From positions 79,143,630 through 79,207,629 of the forward strand of contig OY986436.1 in NCBI GenBank assembly GCA_963920525.1: 64,000 nucleotides of DNA, read 5' to 3'. The translations under genes and the position numbers were made by a program. Source of the DNA: Dichetophora obliterata (lineage: Eukaryota; Arthropoda; Insecta; Diptera; Sciomyzidae). This document shows, in pieces, positions 21,076 to 32,290 of this stretch. Below the pieces are notes generated by a model, which had not been told where the DNA came from, did not search any database, and was given only the letters and a program-made list of their open reading frames with translations. How positions within the stretch are numbered: the stretch's first letter is position 1; each line of letters starts with the position of its first letter.

Positions 21076-22278
21076 TGTATAACTAGTGTTGGGCAAAAAT
21101 GTTATTTTTATATAACAGTTGCGGCTGAAACTGTTGCAGAAAAATGACAGCTTAAACTAACAGATTTCTGTTTTTTTTTTGCATAGTACAAATTATGCAC
21201 AGTACATTGGCACATCACTAGGCAACCAGGTCCGACACTATTATGCAACCGTTGGTGCTTACTTTTTTTAGCTAATTAGCAAGTTAACTTGCAATTAAAA
21301 CAAGCAGGTGTTTTAATGCTCCGACAAACTTTGTAAATTGAAATTAAAAGTATATGTACTTCAATATGAAAAAATAAAGGATTAAAACCATATTTAAAAG
21401 ACAAAAAGTTGTTTTAATTTTTGTACACCTGAAAGTGAAACTAATGCTATTTCCAAATTTTTCAAGCAAAATCTCTCGTACAAATCATCAATAAGCAACT
21501 TGAAACAAATAATTGCAAAAAAGCATCTTCCCATACCATAAGTCAACGAAACCGAGGCACAGTACTTTGTCTCATAGGAATAAATCAAGATTTTTGTTGT
21601 GGCAGATCCTAAAAAAAATTGGTACTGTTTTTTTGAAAATGCTTCCACTAAGAAGAATCCGGTTTTTGTAGACTCTACAACTCCTTAAAGTCAACCATTT
21701 TTATGCATTTTGATTGTTGTGGAATATTTGATTTTGGACATCCTGCAAAGAAAAAAATTGCTGTAAACGCAATTTTTGCCCGATTCTTTTGGTTTTTGAT
21801 TTTATTTCAAGATTGATATTGTAAAAATAAATCAATTTTAATATATTTTAAATTAAGCTAAAACTAAAAATATGAAAATTGTCCAAAAATAAAATTTTTT
21901 TTTAAATATTTTTCAAAAATTTGCAATTTTGCAAAAAAATAAATTTTTTTGTAAATATTTTCAAAAATTTCCAATTTTTGAGAGCAAATTAAAAAAAACA
22001 ACGAAAAACATCTCTTTTATTTTCAAATATATTGTTATTTATGTATTTTTCTTTCAAAATTCCAAAACATATTAACCTTTTTATCCGACTTTTAGAGTTA
22101 TCGTATTTTGAAAAATGGTCAAAAAATCATATTTTCCTCTAATAAACGTAGCATGTAGTGAGGAGTTTACTCCTTTGAAATGTAAACCAACATATTTATG
22201 GGTGACAAATTTCGAAAATGACCTAAGTCCATTTTTTTTAATAATCGTTTTGATTAGGTAAAAAACTAGTATGTTTAT

Positions 22279-23578
22279 TAGGGCGTTTCACAAAAGACGT
22301 TTTTTCTGATTTTTCCAACTCTTGAAGCGGAATATTGAAGTTTGTGATTTAAGAGAATTTTGAAATTTTTTTTGGATTTTTTGAAGATGGGTACGGGGTC
22401 GCTGAAATCGATTTTATCAAAAAAATGAGGTTATGGAGAAAAATTTTTAATATTAATTTTTGCTGGTGCTTTTTCTTCATAAAACTAAACAATTCTCTTC
22501 TTAATGATCCGATCCCACGACAAAAAAATGATTGATGTGAAAAATTATTATATTAAGGACCACTTTGATAGTCTTAAAAGTACAAAATTATGTTTTTATA
22601 GATTTCAAACCTCAATAACTTTAAAAGTTTTCAACATTTTTTCAAGATGAAAAATGCGTTAGAAAGGTCTTTAAATTACCTTTCATTCGGTATATAGGTT
22701 TTACAATAAGCAATCGCCAATGACATTTACACATTCGACGTGTTGTGTTGTATTTTTAGGGAGCTTTGTCTTTCAGTATTGCATTTTTTGCGGCGTAAAA
22801 CTGTAACCATACTTTTCTCGATTTTGTATAAAATAAAAATGGAATTTTTTTGTTGATACATGTTTTCTTCCACATTTAATGTTTTATATATTGTGATTTT
22901 AGATACAAATTTAATTTTTAATTTTAATTTGTTCATTAAATAACATGAATTTGTTTTTTTAATATCTTTTGATTTTGTATAGAAATAAAAATATATTGAT
23001 GAATTGAATTTTTGATATTTTTATTAAAACAATGTATATTAAATGTTTTTTTTTACTTAACCAAGAACGAAACTTAATGAAATTCTTTTAATTTTTATAA
23101 AATTTGAAAAATAAAAAAAATTTTCTCAAACTTAAATTTTTTTCTTATATTTCTCCCGCAAGTGAAAAGAAACCTATATACCGAATGAAAGGTAATTTAA
23201 AGACCTTTCTAACGCATTTTTCATCTTGAAATGTTGAAAACTTTTAAAGTTATTGAGGTTTGAAATCTATAAAAACATAATTTTGTACTTTTAAGACTAT
23301 CAAAGTGGTCTTTAATATAATAATTTTTCACATCAATCATTTTTTTGTCGTGGGATCGGATCATTAAGAAGAGAATTGTTTAGTTTTATGAAGAAAAAGC
23401 ACCAGCAAAAATTAATATTAAAAATTTTTCTCCATAACCTCATTTTTTTGATAAAATCGATTTCAGCGACCACGTACCCATCTTCAAAAAATCCAAAAAA
23501 ATTTTCGAAATTCTCTTAAATCACAAACTTTAATATTCCGCTTCAAGAGTTGGAAATTTTTTTTTTTGAAACGCCCTA
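22279..23578. mobile_element. 1.3-kb long-inverted-repeat element with 8-bp target duplication
   Basis: Ends are TAGGGCGTTTC and its inverse GAAACGCCCTA, flanked by ATGTTTAT on both sides (22271-22278, 23579-23586), a perfect 8-bp duplication. The two arms (22279-~22710 and ~23165-23578) are near-identical inverted copies over about 420 bp, with a ~450-bp AT-rich spacer. No transposase. TAGGG ends plus an 8-bp duplication suggest a hAT-type non-autonomous element. A transcript of the intron would fold into a long hairpin here. Confidence 0.88.
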
Positions 23579-23996
23579 ATGTTTATTTCTATTAAATCAT
23601 TAAATGTTTACTTTTAAAAAAATTAAGACTTAGATCATTTTTAAAGTAATCTGTATGAATTGAACTCTACGCTCAAAAGTAAGACGTATCAGTTTGCAGA
23701 AAATTGTTTTTTTAAGAGGTTCTTTAAATAGTGATTTTAACTTATTATGTTTGTAAAAGTAATTGGAGTATGAAAATCTATTGTAAAAGTTGTAAAAGTA
23801 AAAGTAAAAGTAAAAGTAATTGGAGTATGAATTTTTTTGTAATTGTTTGTTAAAATGCTGCTATTAAATACAGGTTAAAAATAAATAATGACTATTTATG
23901 TTAAAATGTAGGGCATTCTCATGCTTACTAATGCCAACATATTTGTTTTTACCGTATTTTTCTCAGCGAAAACATTACAAAGATTTTTAATTTAAA

Positions 23997-25636
23997 ATGC
24001 CAATAATTATTACTAATAACGATTTATTTAATTGTTGGATTTCTGCCGGTCAACGCGATAAATATTTGTTTTTGAAGTCATTTTTTAAAGATAAAATTTG
24101 TAAAATCCCATACAGTGAAGAAATAATTGATGAAAATATTAAGTTTTTTATATTGCAATTGGAAACGAAGTGGAAGCAGTGCGGATATAGTAAAAGCAAG
24201 CTTATTAAAAAGTATTCCAATTAGTTAAGTGCCGAAGCAATTGTTATTTCTGATCCAAATAATGTACGCAAGTAAAAATAAAATTTAATATTAGCGCAGT
24301 TAAAAATAAAGTTTACATTTCAGCAACCAAGCACAAGTCGCGGAAGGCCTGAAAAGGAGTTCCATTTGTTATCAGAACAAATGAAAAAAAGGAAAGTGGC
24401 TCACTTATTATCTGATTATTCTGAAGACGAATTACAATATGCATCAGAACTTGCTTCAAGAAAAAAATATTAACAGTCAAAATTGTCTAGCAGTACAAAT
24501 GTCTTTGTCACTATACTTAGATTTGGATCTCTCGGAAGAAAAATATAATATTCTGCGCAACACTGTCAACGTCTATCATAAAAATTTATTTCCGAGTTTG
24601 TATGCGATACAAAATTTTAAGAAACGATTAGTACCATCAATTGAAGCTTCGGAAAGTACTGCAGAAGTTCGCTTACAACCACTTTTGCGGCTTACAGCTA
24701 ATAGTGTATTAGAGCTCTGTAAAGATGCAACAGATAAAATGACTCTTATTTGCAAATGGGGTATGGATGGCAGTTCAGGTCACAGTCGATACAAACAAAA
24801 ATTTTCTTCAGAGGAACTTAGCGATGAATTTTTATTTTTTATTGCATTCGTCCCAATCAAGTGAGTAAAAAATGCGACATTTATATATTCTGTATAACAA
24901 ACGACCATTTTTATATTAAGGTTAATTGATTCCGCATCCAAAGAGGAAATTTGGGTTAACAGTAAGCCCTCCTCTACTTTATTCTGTCGACCCATCAAAA
25001 TATTATTGGCAAAAGAAAACCGGACATTAGTTTTGAAAGAAAATGAAGATATCAATAGACAAATAAGCCATTTAGAGTGTGATATTTTTGAACTAACTGA
25101 AAAATCTGTTGAGGTGACATATGAAATGCACTGCACAATGATCGATGGATCAGTTGCAAATACGCTAACGGTAACAAATTCTGCAATCAGATGCTTCATT
25201 TGCAATGCTAGTCCGGTTGAAATGAATAAAACGGATTTATATAAGCCTCCAAATATAAATACCTATAAATATGGACTGTCAACGCTTCACTGCTGGATTC
25301 GGTTTTTCGAATGTTTAATACACATAGCATATCGTTTGCCATTTAAAATATGGCGAGTAAGAGAAGATAACAAAGTTATTTTCTAGGAAATTTTTTGTAG
25401 GAAATTTATCAGAAGAAGCATTGGAGGCTTCCCACAAACACATTCGATATGCTCGTCTTAGCCATACGAGGAAAAGCTCACGGGAAAATACAAATAGAGA
25501 TCTGATGACATACCTGCTGATTTCATCAGATCCTTTGTTATCATCTCAAAGAAAAATCAAATACAAGAACAAGTTATATGAGGAAGATACGTATATGCTT
25601 TATTATATTGAAACGGAAAGAACCGAGGATACTTAG
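23997..25636 (+). pseudogene. RAG1/Transib-like transposase, multi-exon, broken
   Basis: Piece 1 starts at the ATG at 23997 (LFNCWISAGQRDKYLFLKSF) and has an in-frame TAG at 24222. Piece 2 (from ~24324, after a likely intron) reads RGRPEKEFHLLSEQMKKRK. A frameshift near 24470 leads into 24465-24860, and a clean 60-bp intron (24861-24920, GTGAGT...AAG) joins VPIK to LIDSASKEEIWVN. Core landmarks: GMDGSSGHSRYKQKF; SSTLFCRPIKILLAKE; TMIDGSVANTL and a CFIC pair; GLSTLHCWIRFFECL; and, after a stop and frameshift at 25385-25420, EASHKHIRYARLSHTRKSSR and ISSDP. Their order resembles the RAG1 core (GMGD, CKP..LADES, C-x-x-C, ALHCDI, E-x-x-N-K-x-x-R-R). This comparison is from memory. Inactive because of at least three breaks. 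Confidence 0.6.
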
Positions 25637-26511
25637 GTTTATATTACTTAAATACCTATTTTTTGGCATAACTTTTTTTATTTTAGTTTTAATTTTTCTT
25701 CTTTTAATCAATTAAGCAAAAAAATATTTAATTTAATAATACAAAGTGAATTTAGAATTACAAAAAATATTTTTTTTGCAAAAACATATTTTTTTACATG
25801 AAAAGTAACATTTTCGTGAAAAAAGTGCATATCAAACTATAAGCATATCTTTTTTAAAAAAAAAGATATTGCCATAAAATTTTCAGTTTTAACAAGTTAA
25901 GACCTTAAGCTTTTCAAAAATATATAATTATTTTTTTTTAAAAAAGTTTTATAATTTTAATATTTAATTGAAAATAGGAAAATTTCAGTTTTTTTAATTT
26001 TTAAACCTCATTTATGGCGTAAATACTTGATGTACATAAAATCTGATTCGAATTCAGCAGCCAAAAAATAATAAACATGCCAAATTTCGTAAAGATCGAA
26101 CAACTCCTTGTATTTATTCCTCACTTTTGTATGGGCTCAAAGTACTGTGCGAGGTCCAGAATCTAGGATCATCAACACCAGAAACAGCTATCTCAACCAA
26201 ATCCATAAATCAGCAGTCTGAGGCAGTGGACACTATTACAGTTTACAGCTGTTGCCTGTTATTGTTGCTGCTGTTATTTTGGTTCTTTTAATTTTCGCTG
26301 ATGCTTATTTTTACTTGGTTATACATCAAAAGCGAACCTGTTGTTTTTGCTGTTATTTTTTCCAGCTGCAGTTATTTTTTTTGCTGTTAATGCTTCTTTT
26401 CGCATGGTTGTACTTCAACAGCGAACCTGTTATTTTTATGCACACATAACAGCTGCAACTGTTATGGATAAAATAACAGTTGCAAAATAACAACCTAACA
26501 CTATGTATAAT

Positions 26512-26862
26512 ATACTTGACAATATTTCAAAGTGATTATGAGTATATTTGGTAATTAAGAAATTTCAAATGCATATTAGTGAAGTGGGACTGAAAATGAA
26601 TTCCTTATATGTTATTGAGAATAAAAAATTATAAACTTTAAGGTTTAAGCTAAAACGATCATTTAAAAATCAACTCTGTATCAAGAATTACCACAAAAGT
26701 TGATGTAGACACATATATAGTTTTACTTATGAAAGAAAAGTTAACAGAAAATAATTAAGCTAGACTTCAATTATATATGATATGGATAAAATATTTTAAT
26801 GAAGTTTTTACTAACTTTCTCAAAGTGAAGGATTCATTTAAGCAGAGAGATCTTATATTTGT
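26512..26862. other. Intron sequence, nothing recognised
   Basis: AT-rich, no repeat ends or coding frame seen. Confidence 0.5.
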
Positions 26863-27300
26863 TGTACACCCAGAAAAAATCCGGTTAATTTAACCAAATC
26901 TGAACCAAATTTCAGGTTAAAATTTGCCAACATAAATCGTCAAGTTAAGATTACCACATGTCATTCAGGTCAATTTAACCTGTTTTTGCGGTTTAATGAA
27001 ACTGACAAATGTGGCTATCTTCATTGAATTTTAACCAGTATTTGTGGTTAAATCGGATTGAATCAGTTTTATTTAATCAAATGCTGGATTTAAATGTCTC
27101 TACCTCAATCACCTACATGCAAATTTTGGAATTTTTTCCATGGTTTTTTCGTTATTGTCTACATGTATTTCTGTAAATCAGATCCGTCAGGTGAAAGTAA
27201 CGTAGATCAGGTTAATACGATGTGGTTGACTCTCCTAACCAAATTCGTCAGTTAAAAGTAGCCTTGATCAAGTAAGAGTATTTTTCCCTGAATGCACTGT
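26863..27300. mobile_element. Foldback element III, related in ends but without a visible tRNA-like module
   Basis: The left end TGTACACCCAGAAAAAAT and the right end, reverse-complemented, GTGCATTCAGGGAAAAAT, are imperfect inverted repeats. The interior is rich in GGTTAA/TTAACC words that pair with each other (for example TTAACCAAATCTGAACC, AATTTAACCTG, TGGTTAAAT). The plan (ACAC-type end, A-run, self-complementary interior words) matches foldbacks I and II. I see no A-box/B-box pair inside. Confidence 0.55.
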
Positions 27301-28358
27301 ATTGTAAAGCTCTATTGCTTGATTGCTTGGTGTATATGGACTCCTCTGTTATCTTTGCCTCCATACCAGTTGATTGGGGCAATTATATTTTTTCCTTCCC
27401 TAAATTATATGCAACATTAAGTTATTTTCCATTGAGCAAATTAAATTCTGTTTTCGTCACGTCTTTTATGTTGTCTAACTAAGCCGACTTAAAAACTTTT
27501 CTATTTAACCCTAAGAGTAAATTTACGCACTCTTTTAAAATGCTAAAAGTTTATAGTGTTTCTTGTTCTTTCTTTCTGTTTCTATTCCTTCCTATTCCTT
27601 GTATTACGCAAGCCTTTGTTGATATATAGTGATGTGCAATGAAATAGTGACAACCAACTTCATATGAAAAATTTCTCATAATTAAGTCAAAATACAATTA
27701 GGACCGTAAAATGCTCACTTAAGGCATAAGATCTAAGAAGTAATTGATTATCGCTATTCGCGAAAAAATGTTTGTCCGCTTGCTTTCGTTTGCTCTTATT
27801 TCTTCCAAAGCTGTGACGCAGGCGTTGCAAAAAACAGGGACAGCTGTCATAGTTTGTAAAAAATAAGTGGTAGACAGTTATTAACTTTTTTACCATATCA
27901 TAAAAAGGCAAGAACAGTTTGAGAAATATGATTTGAGAAAAAATAACATCAGTTATATATTCTCAGTTATAATTATCAGTTTGGATCTGTGGAATATTAA
28001 ATTTTGGAAATAATTTTCAATAGTAATAGGTGAAATTCATTCAATAAACGTGAACATAGTGGAATAATGATGAACCGTAGAAACGAGGATCTTTACACTT
28101 TTATACAGTTAGAGAAAATCTTATTGAGAAGGTCGGGATACGAAGTGAACTCAAATGGGCTATTTCTGGCCTGAAGGCTGCCTAAACACTATAATGTTTT
28201 ACACACCAAAATGATGTATCATGGCTCTCAAAAAATATTGTCTCAAACAAGAAGTAGGCATTTTTTCGTAAAGCCAGGCTGCGATCAAATCGATGGAACA
28301 AAAAGACATCAATTTTAAACAAATAACTATCAAATTATTTTCCCATTGTCTTAATATA
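27301..28358. other. Intron sequence, nothing recognised
   Basis: No supported gene or repeat boundary. The minus-strand open frame at 27687-27911 has no recognisable domain. Confidence 0.5.
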
Positions 28359-29995
28359 CACTATCGGACAAAATAAAGTGCAAAGAAATAAAAATGTTTT
28401 CAAGTTGTAAAAATAACTTGATGTTTGTGTGTTTATTTTTTCAAAAGGTACAAACAGTTGTTATTACATGTATTCATTGAAATAAGTTTTAAAAAAATAA
28501 AAATTAAATTTCAGATTTTAAAAAAGTTAGAAAAAGTAGAAAATTATTATAAAATCAAATTATATTGGACAAAATAAAGTGCAACAATACATTTTGAATT
28601 CAAGGATAGGAAAAAGCTACAAAATGAGTAAGTTTTAAGACTTGGTTAGTACTTTGTATGTCCTCCTTTATTTGCTATTGCTGCTGCTTATCTTTTTGGC
28701 ATACTTGGAACTAATTTTTTTTCAAACAAAGTTTCCTTGGATATTACCTCCCATCCTTTCTGCATATTCTCCCAAAACGATTTAATATTTTTTCGTGAGT
28801 CAAATGAAAGTTGATCATCTATAATCGTCCACAAATGCTCAATCGGATTCAAATCCGGCGATTGAGGAGGCCATTGCAATTTTTCGATGTTATTTTTAAG
28901 AAAATACTGCGTTGCAATCTTACTCGTGTGCTTGGGGTCATTATCTTGTTGGAATATAAAATCACCCAAGTTTATTTTTTCGGCAGATTTCACAAGGTTG
29001 TCTTTCAAAATATTCACATAGTGCTCGCCAGTCATTTTTGCATCTATTTTAACAATTTCACCTATTCCAGCTGAAGACAAACAACCCCATACCATAAGGG
29101 AGCCTCCTCCATGTTTTACAGTGGGTGCTATGTTTTTCAGATTAAGTCTCTGGGAGGGATCACACTAAACCCACTTACGTCTTTTTGCATTTTTTAATTA
29201 AAATTTGGACTCCTCAGACCAAATAATGCGATTCCAGAACGTTTTGGGCATATTCAAATACTTCTTTGCAAAGTCAAGTCGTTTTTTAATGTTTGCGGCG
29301 CGCAAAAGAGGCTTTTTCTTCGCATAGTAGTTCTTTATTCCTTTCTCTTTCAAACTTCTTTGCAATGTAGGAGACTATATATTTAAATTTAAAGATTCTC
29401 TTATTTCTCTTGCTGAATGAAGTGGCTTTTTCTTTGCAAGGATCAATATTTGTTTGTCATACTGCACAGAAGTCTTCCGTTTTCTACCACACGATTACTT
29501 TAAACTTTCAGTAATTCCCAAAGTTCTCTGCTTTTCGACAATTTTTCTTGCTCCGGATATAGAAATTTTATATTTTACGGCCAGTTCCTTATATTCAATG
29601 CCATCCTTTCGGTCCTGTACCAGCAAAGCCTTGACATCCTTTGTTAATGGTTTCATTATGAATCAATTTCAATAATTTATATCATTATTTGGTTTTGTTT
29701 ACTATACAATATATGGTTACCTTAAAAATTTTATAGCAAAATAATAAAAAGTATGAAAATATTGCGCGTGTTCTTTGGAATAGCACACTTTCCACTTTAT
29801 TTTGTCTGTCCAAAAACTTCACGACACAACTTGTTAACGGCATAACCTTAGCAGCACATGAGTAACGGTAAATTTTTCTATGAATATAAAGCTTCTGACA
29901 AATTCCCATTCAATGATGTGTTTCAGAGGGTTACAATAAACATAGCACAATCGTTAGGGTAAAGCAATATTTGCACTTTATTTTGTCCGACAGTG
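28359..29995 (-). mobile_element. Tc1-like transposon with double (IR/DR-type) end repeats
   Basis: Ends CACTATCGGACAAAATAAAG and, inverted, CACTGTCGGACAAAATAAAG, each next to a TA (28357-28358, 29996-29997), the Tc1/mariner target site. A second copy of the core word GGACAAAATAAAGTGCAA lies ~205 bp inside the left end (28566) and its diverged inverse ~190 bp inside the right end (29790). This is the outer/inner direct-repeat layout known from Tc1-group elements such as Sleeping Beauty. Total length 1,637 bp, close to the group norm. Confidence 0.9.
28688..29660 (-). pseudogene. Tc1-like DDE transposase, broken
   Basis: Minus strand. 28688-29095 covers the catalytic half: MVWGCLSSAGIGEI, the second catalytic aspartate in FQQDNDPKHTS and the glutamate in WPPQSPDLNPIEHLW (34-residue spacing type). 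The N-terminal helix-turn-helix region lies at about 29400-29657, read in other frames (KEL-like, KISISGARKIVEKQRTLGIT). Several frameshifts and stops between 29100 and 29400 disable it. The product would cut and paste the surrounding element. Confidence 0.85.
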
Positions 29996-29999
29996 TAAG

Positions 30000-30430
30000 T
30001 AGCAGGGAAAAAGACAAGCCCATAACCAATATTTTCCAATTTGAGTACAAAAGTATTTTTGGGGCCAATACGATTTTAAAAGTAAGGTTTATTCTTTAAC
30101 ATTTATTACGTTTTAAAGTAATACATTTTTTTTCCAATTTAAAATAAAAATCAAAGATAATTATAGCGTTTTGATCGAGGAAAGAGAAATCCTAAAAATT
30201 GACAAAAATTAGCGCATTTGGCGACCCTAAAAACAAAAATGAAGGTTTTTGCGTTCCGATTTTGAGAAATTTACGATAAGTTTACTAAATCAAGTCAGCT
30301 GAATGAGAGTTTTTGCATACATTCAAAATATAATATATGAAAAAAGTATTTACTTAGTCAATTGGTGCTACAAACGTAGAAGGGTTTCGGCTTCATCTAA
30401 GATAAGAACATGCGCCAGGTGATAACAACA
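30000..30430. other. Intron sequence, nothing recognised
   Basis: AT-rich with no coding frame or repeat ends noted. Confidence 0.45.
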
Positions 30431-30862
30431 TTTCGTACAAGGGTAAAATAAGGATAAAATATTGGCTCTTGAACGGTATGATATTATCACCATTCCGTTC
30501 AAGAAAATCCAGTCAAATTTTAAATTTGGGACTATGTCCCTTGAGGCTATGTCCCATCACCTCGCTGGGTACCGAATCGATTATTTTTTTACCTGGAGCA
30601 TCATCTTTCATGCTTTCGACTTTTATGCGCATGTCGATAATGGCGTATATCTTGTACAGTTCATCATTCCACCGTATTCAGTACTTGTTTTTGATGAAGA
30701 TTCGTCCGTAGATCTTACGATGGATCTTTCCCTTGAAGGCTCCTACTGTCTTTTAATCTGAACTGCTTAACGTCCACGTTTGTGTTGCATAAAGTAGGAT
30801 GGGCATCATGAACGATTTATAGAGCGTGATTTTTGTTCGTCGAGAAAGGGATATTTTCTCAA
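30430..30862 (-). pseudogene. LINE fragment (RTE-like C-terminal region)
   Basis: Read on the minus strand the segment gives LYKSFMMPILLYATQTW, then KIHRKIYGRI, KNKYWIRWNDELYKIYAIID, MRIKVESMKD and GKKIIDSVP. The order 'LYK..M.PILLY..E.W - R.I.GP - WR.R.N.ELY..Y - I.RL.W.GH' is the typical region after the catalytic site in RTE and related LINEs. The plus-strand ORF at 30462-30761 is its shadow. No catalytic part remains. Confidence 0.7.
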
Positions 30863-30880
30863 TTGCCTACAAAGCCAAAT

Positions 30881-31259
30881 TGGTCGGCCTAGTGAAGTGA
30901 AGAGTGCGCTAGACTATCAACTCAGAGGTCCCCAGTTCGAATCCGGGCTCGGGCAAGGTTATTTTAGCTTTCTTTGTTCTTTACTACATTTAAGAATTAT
31001 TGAAACAAAAAATCCACAGCTAAATTGTGGAAAATGTAGAATAAAAGGACAGGAACAACTGAGGGCTGGAAATCTTGCCGCGGTTAAGGCATAACACTTG
31101 TCTAAGCAATTCAAATTGTCTTTCATGTTTGTTCGGCCTTATCGATAATCAATGTATGGTTCTAATCAAGTCTTCAACTAATAATCTATCATTTTCCTCT
31201 CATGTCAAAGACCAAACGTTATTTGTATAAGGCGCATGTCTTGGTTCTTTGATATTTCA
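30881..31259 (+). repeat. tRNA-derived SINE, fullest copy
   Basis: Starts with a tRNA-like unit (GGTCGGCCTAGTGAAGTG, CGCTAGACTATCAACTCAG, B-box CAGTTCGAATCCGGGC at ~30935), followed by a ~300-bp body (TTTGTTCTTTACTACATTT, CAGCTAAATTGTGGAAAATG, ACTGAGGGCTGGAAAT, TTAAGGCATAACACTTG) and ends CTTGGTTCTTTGATATTTC. Two other copies are in the window (6686-7019 on the minus strand, 18260-18446 on the plus strand), which confirms a family. SINEs are transcribed by RNA polymerase III and moved by LINE proteins. Confidence 0.85.
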
Positions 31260-32005
31260 TTTCGACGCTAATAAATAAAAAAAATAACACTTGTTATCAG
31301 GAGTATTCCTTCATTTAATCTCAATGCTGATATCGTTGGTGGAGCTTATACTGAATCCTTGATAGACGAAACCCTACACAACTTCAAAGGAAGTGTTGTC
31401 AACAGTAACATGGTGCCCAAGAAGCTAGGACTGTTTTTTATTTTGTGTTACCAAGTATTGTGTTTTATATGCGTTCACTGCAAGACCCATGCGACTCGAC
31501 TTCTCAATGTCATCCTGCTTAGTCTTGCTGGTATAGCAAATTCAGAAATGGTGGAGTATAAATGATTCATCAAAACCCGGCTTTCTAAGAAACAAATGGT
31601 GGGTGACGATTTGTTTTACTAAGGCAAATAAAAATCAGTGGCACAAAAAATTCTATATGAGCGCTCAAATTTTTTGGTATTCTATGTGTACTTACATTTA
31701 AAGTAAGCCCTCATTTAATTGTTTATCTCTTTTCATACTTGAGACATAAAATTTTAATGGTATGTAAAAATTCCTATTCAACTGACTTTAATGATTTAGT
31801 GATCCTTTATTGTTTATTTCTCAAAATTGGAACAGTTGCTCAGCTTAAAACTTTTCTGTGAGTAGTGTTTCATCATAAATTTTCATTTAGTACACATTTC
31901 GTTTTTAAAAATCGAAGCTAAGCAAAAGGAGTGCCTTATTTTTGCCTAAATTTTTTTGACAAATTATAAAACAAAATTTTTTCATTGTAATTCAAAACAA
32001 AAAGC
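31260..32005. other. Intron sequence, unassigned
   Basis: 31320-31565 is less AT-rich than its surroundings and may be old retroelement sequence on the minus strand, but I cannot match it to a motif. The rest shows nothing. Confidence 0.4.
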
Positions 32006-32290
32006 AGAGAGTATAAATTATATAGAGGTGTCAGTTGGAAGTTCACTCAAGTTTCGTTGTACAAGCGTCCGGAAAATAGAAAAACAAAACAAAAATAATT
32101 GTGCTCTTGCCTCAGCAGTTATTTCATGCGCACCTATAGAAAAGTATAGACAGCGTCAAAATGAACGCTGAGGCAAAGCATAATTATTTTTGTTTTGTTT
32201 TTCTATTCTCCGGACGCTTGTACAACGAAACTTGAGTGAAATAGCATTCGAAGTCGAACTGGGACCTCTTTATAATTTATACTCTCTGCA
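32006..32290. repeat. Near-perfect hairpin, arms ~115 bp
   Basis: AGAGAGTATAAATTATA near 32007 and its inverse at 32271-32288; the inner parts of the arms (CACTCAAGTTTCGTTGTACA, AGCGTCCGGA, AAACAAAACAAAAATAATT) are almost identical inverted copies at 32043-32117 and 32168-32240. The loop is ~50 bp. GCAGAGAGTATA ends resemble a small MITE, but no clear target duplication is seen. Confidence 0.85.

Larger units (their letters stand above)
21084..26503 (+). mobile_element. 5.4-kb DNA transposon with hAT-like ends and a RAG1/Transib-like transposase
   Basis: The left end is TAGTGTTGGG and the right end, reverse-complemented, is TAGTGTTAGG. Outside them are TGTATAAC (21076-21083) and TGTATAAT (26504-26511), an 8-bp duplication with one difference. 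Both end regions carry many copies of AACAGTTGC/TGTTATTTT words (21100-21180; 26225-26495), like subterminal transposase-binding repeats. TAG-starting ends and 8-bp duplications are hAT traits. The coding region (23997-25636) does not look like a standard hAT transposase. A second element (22279-23578) is inserted between the left end and the gene; without it the element would be ~4.1 kb. Confidence 0.72.
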
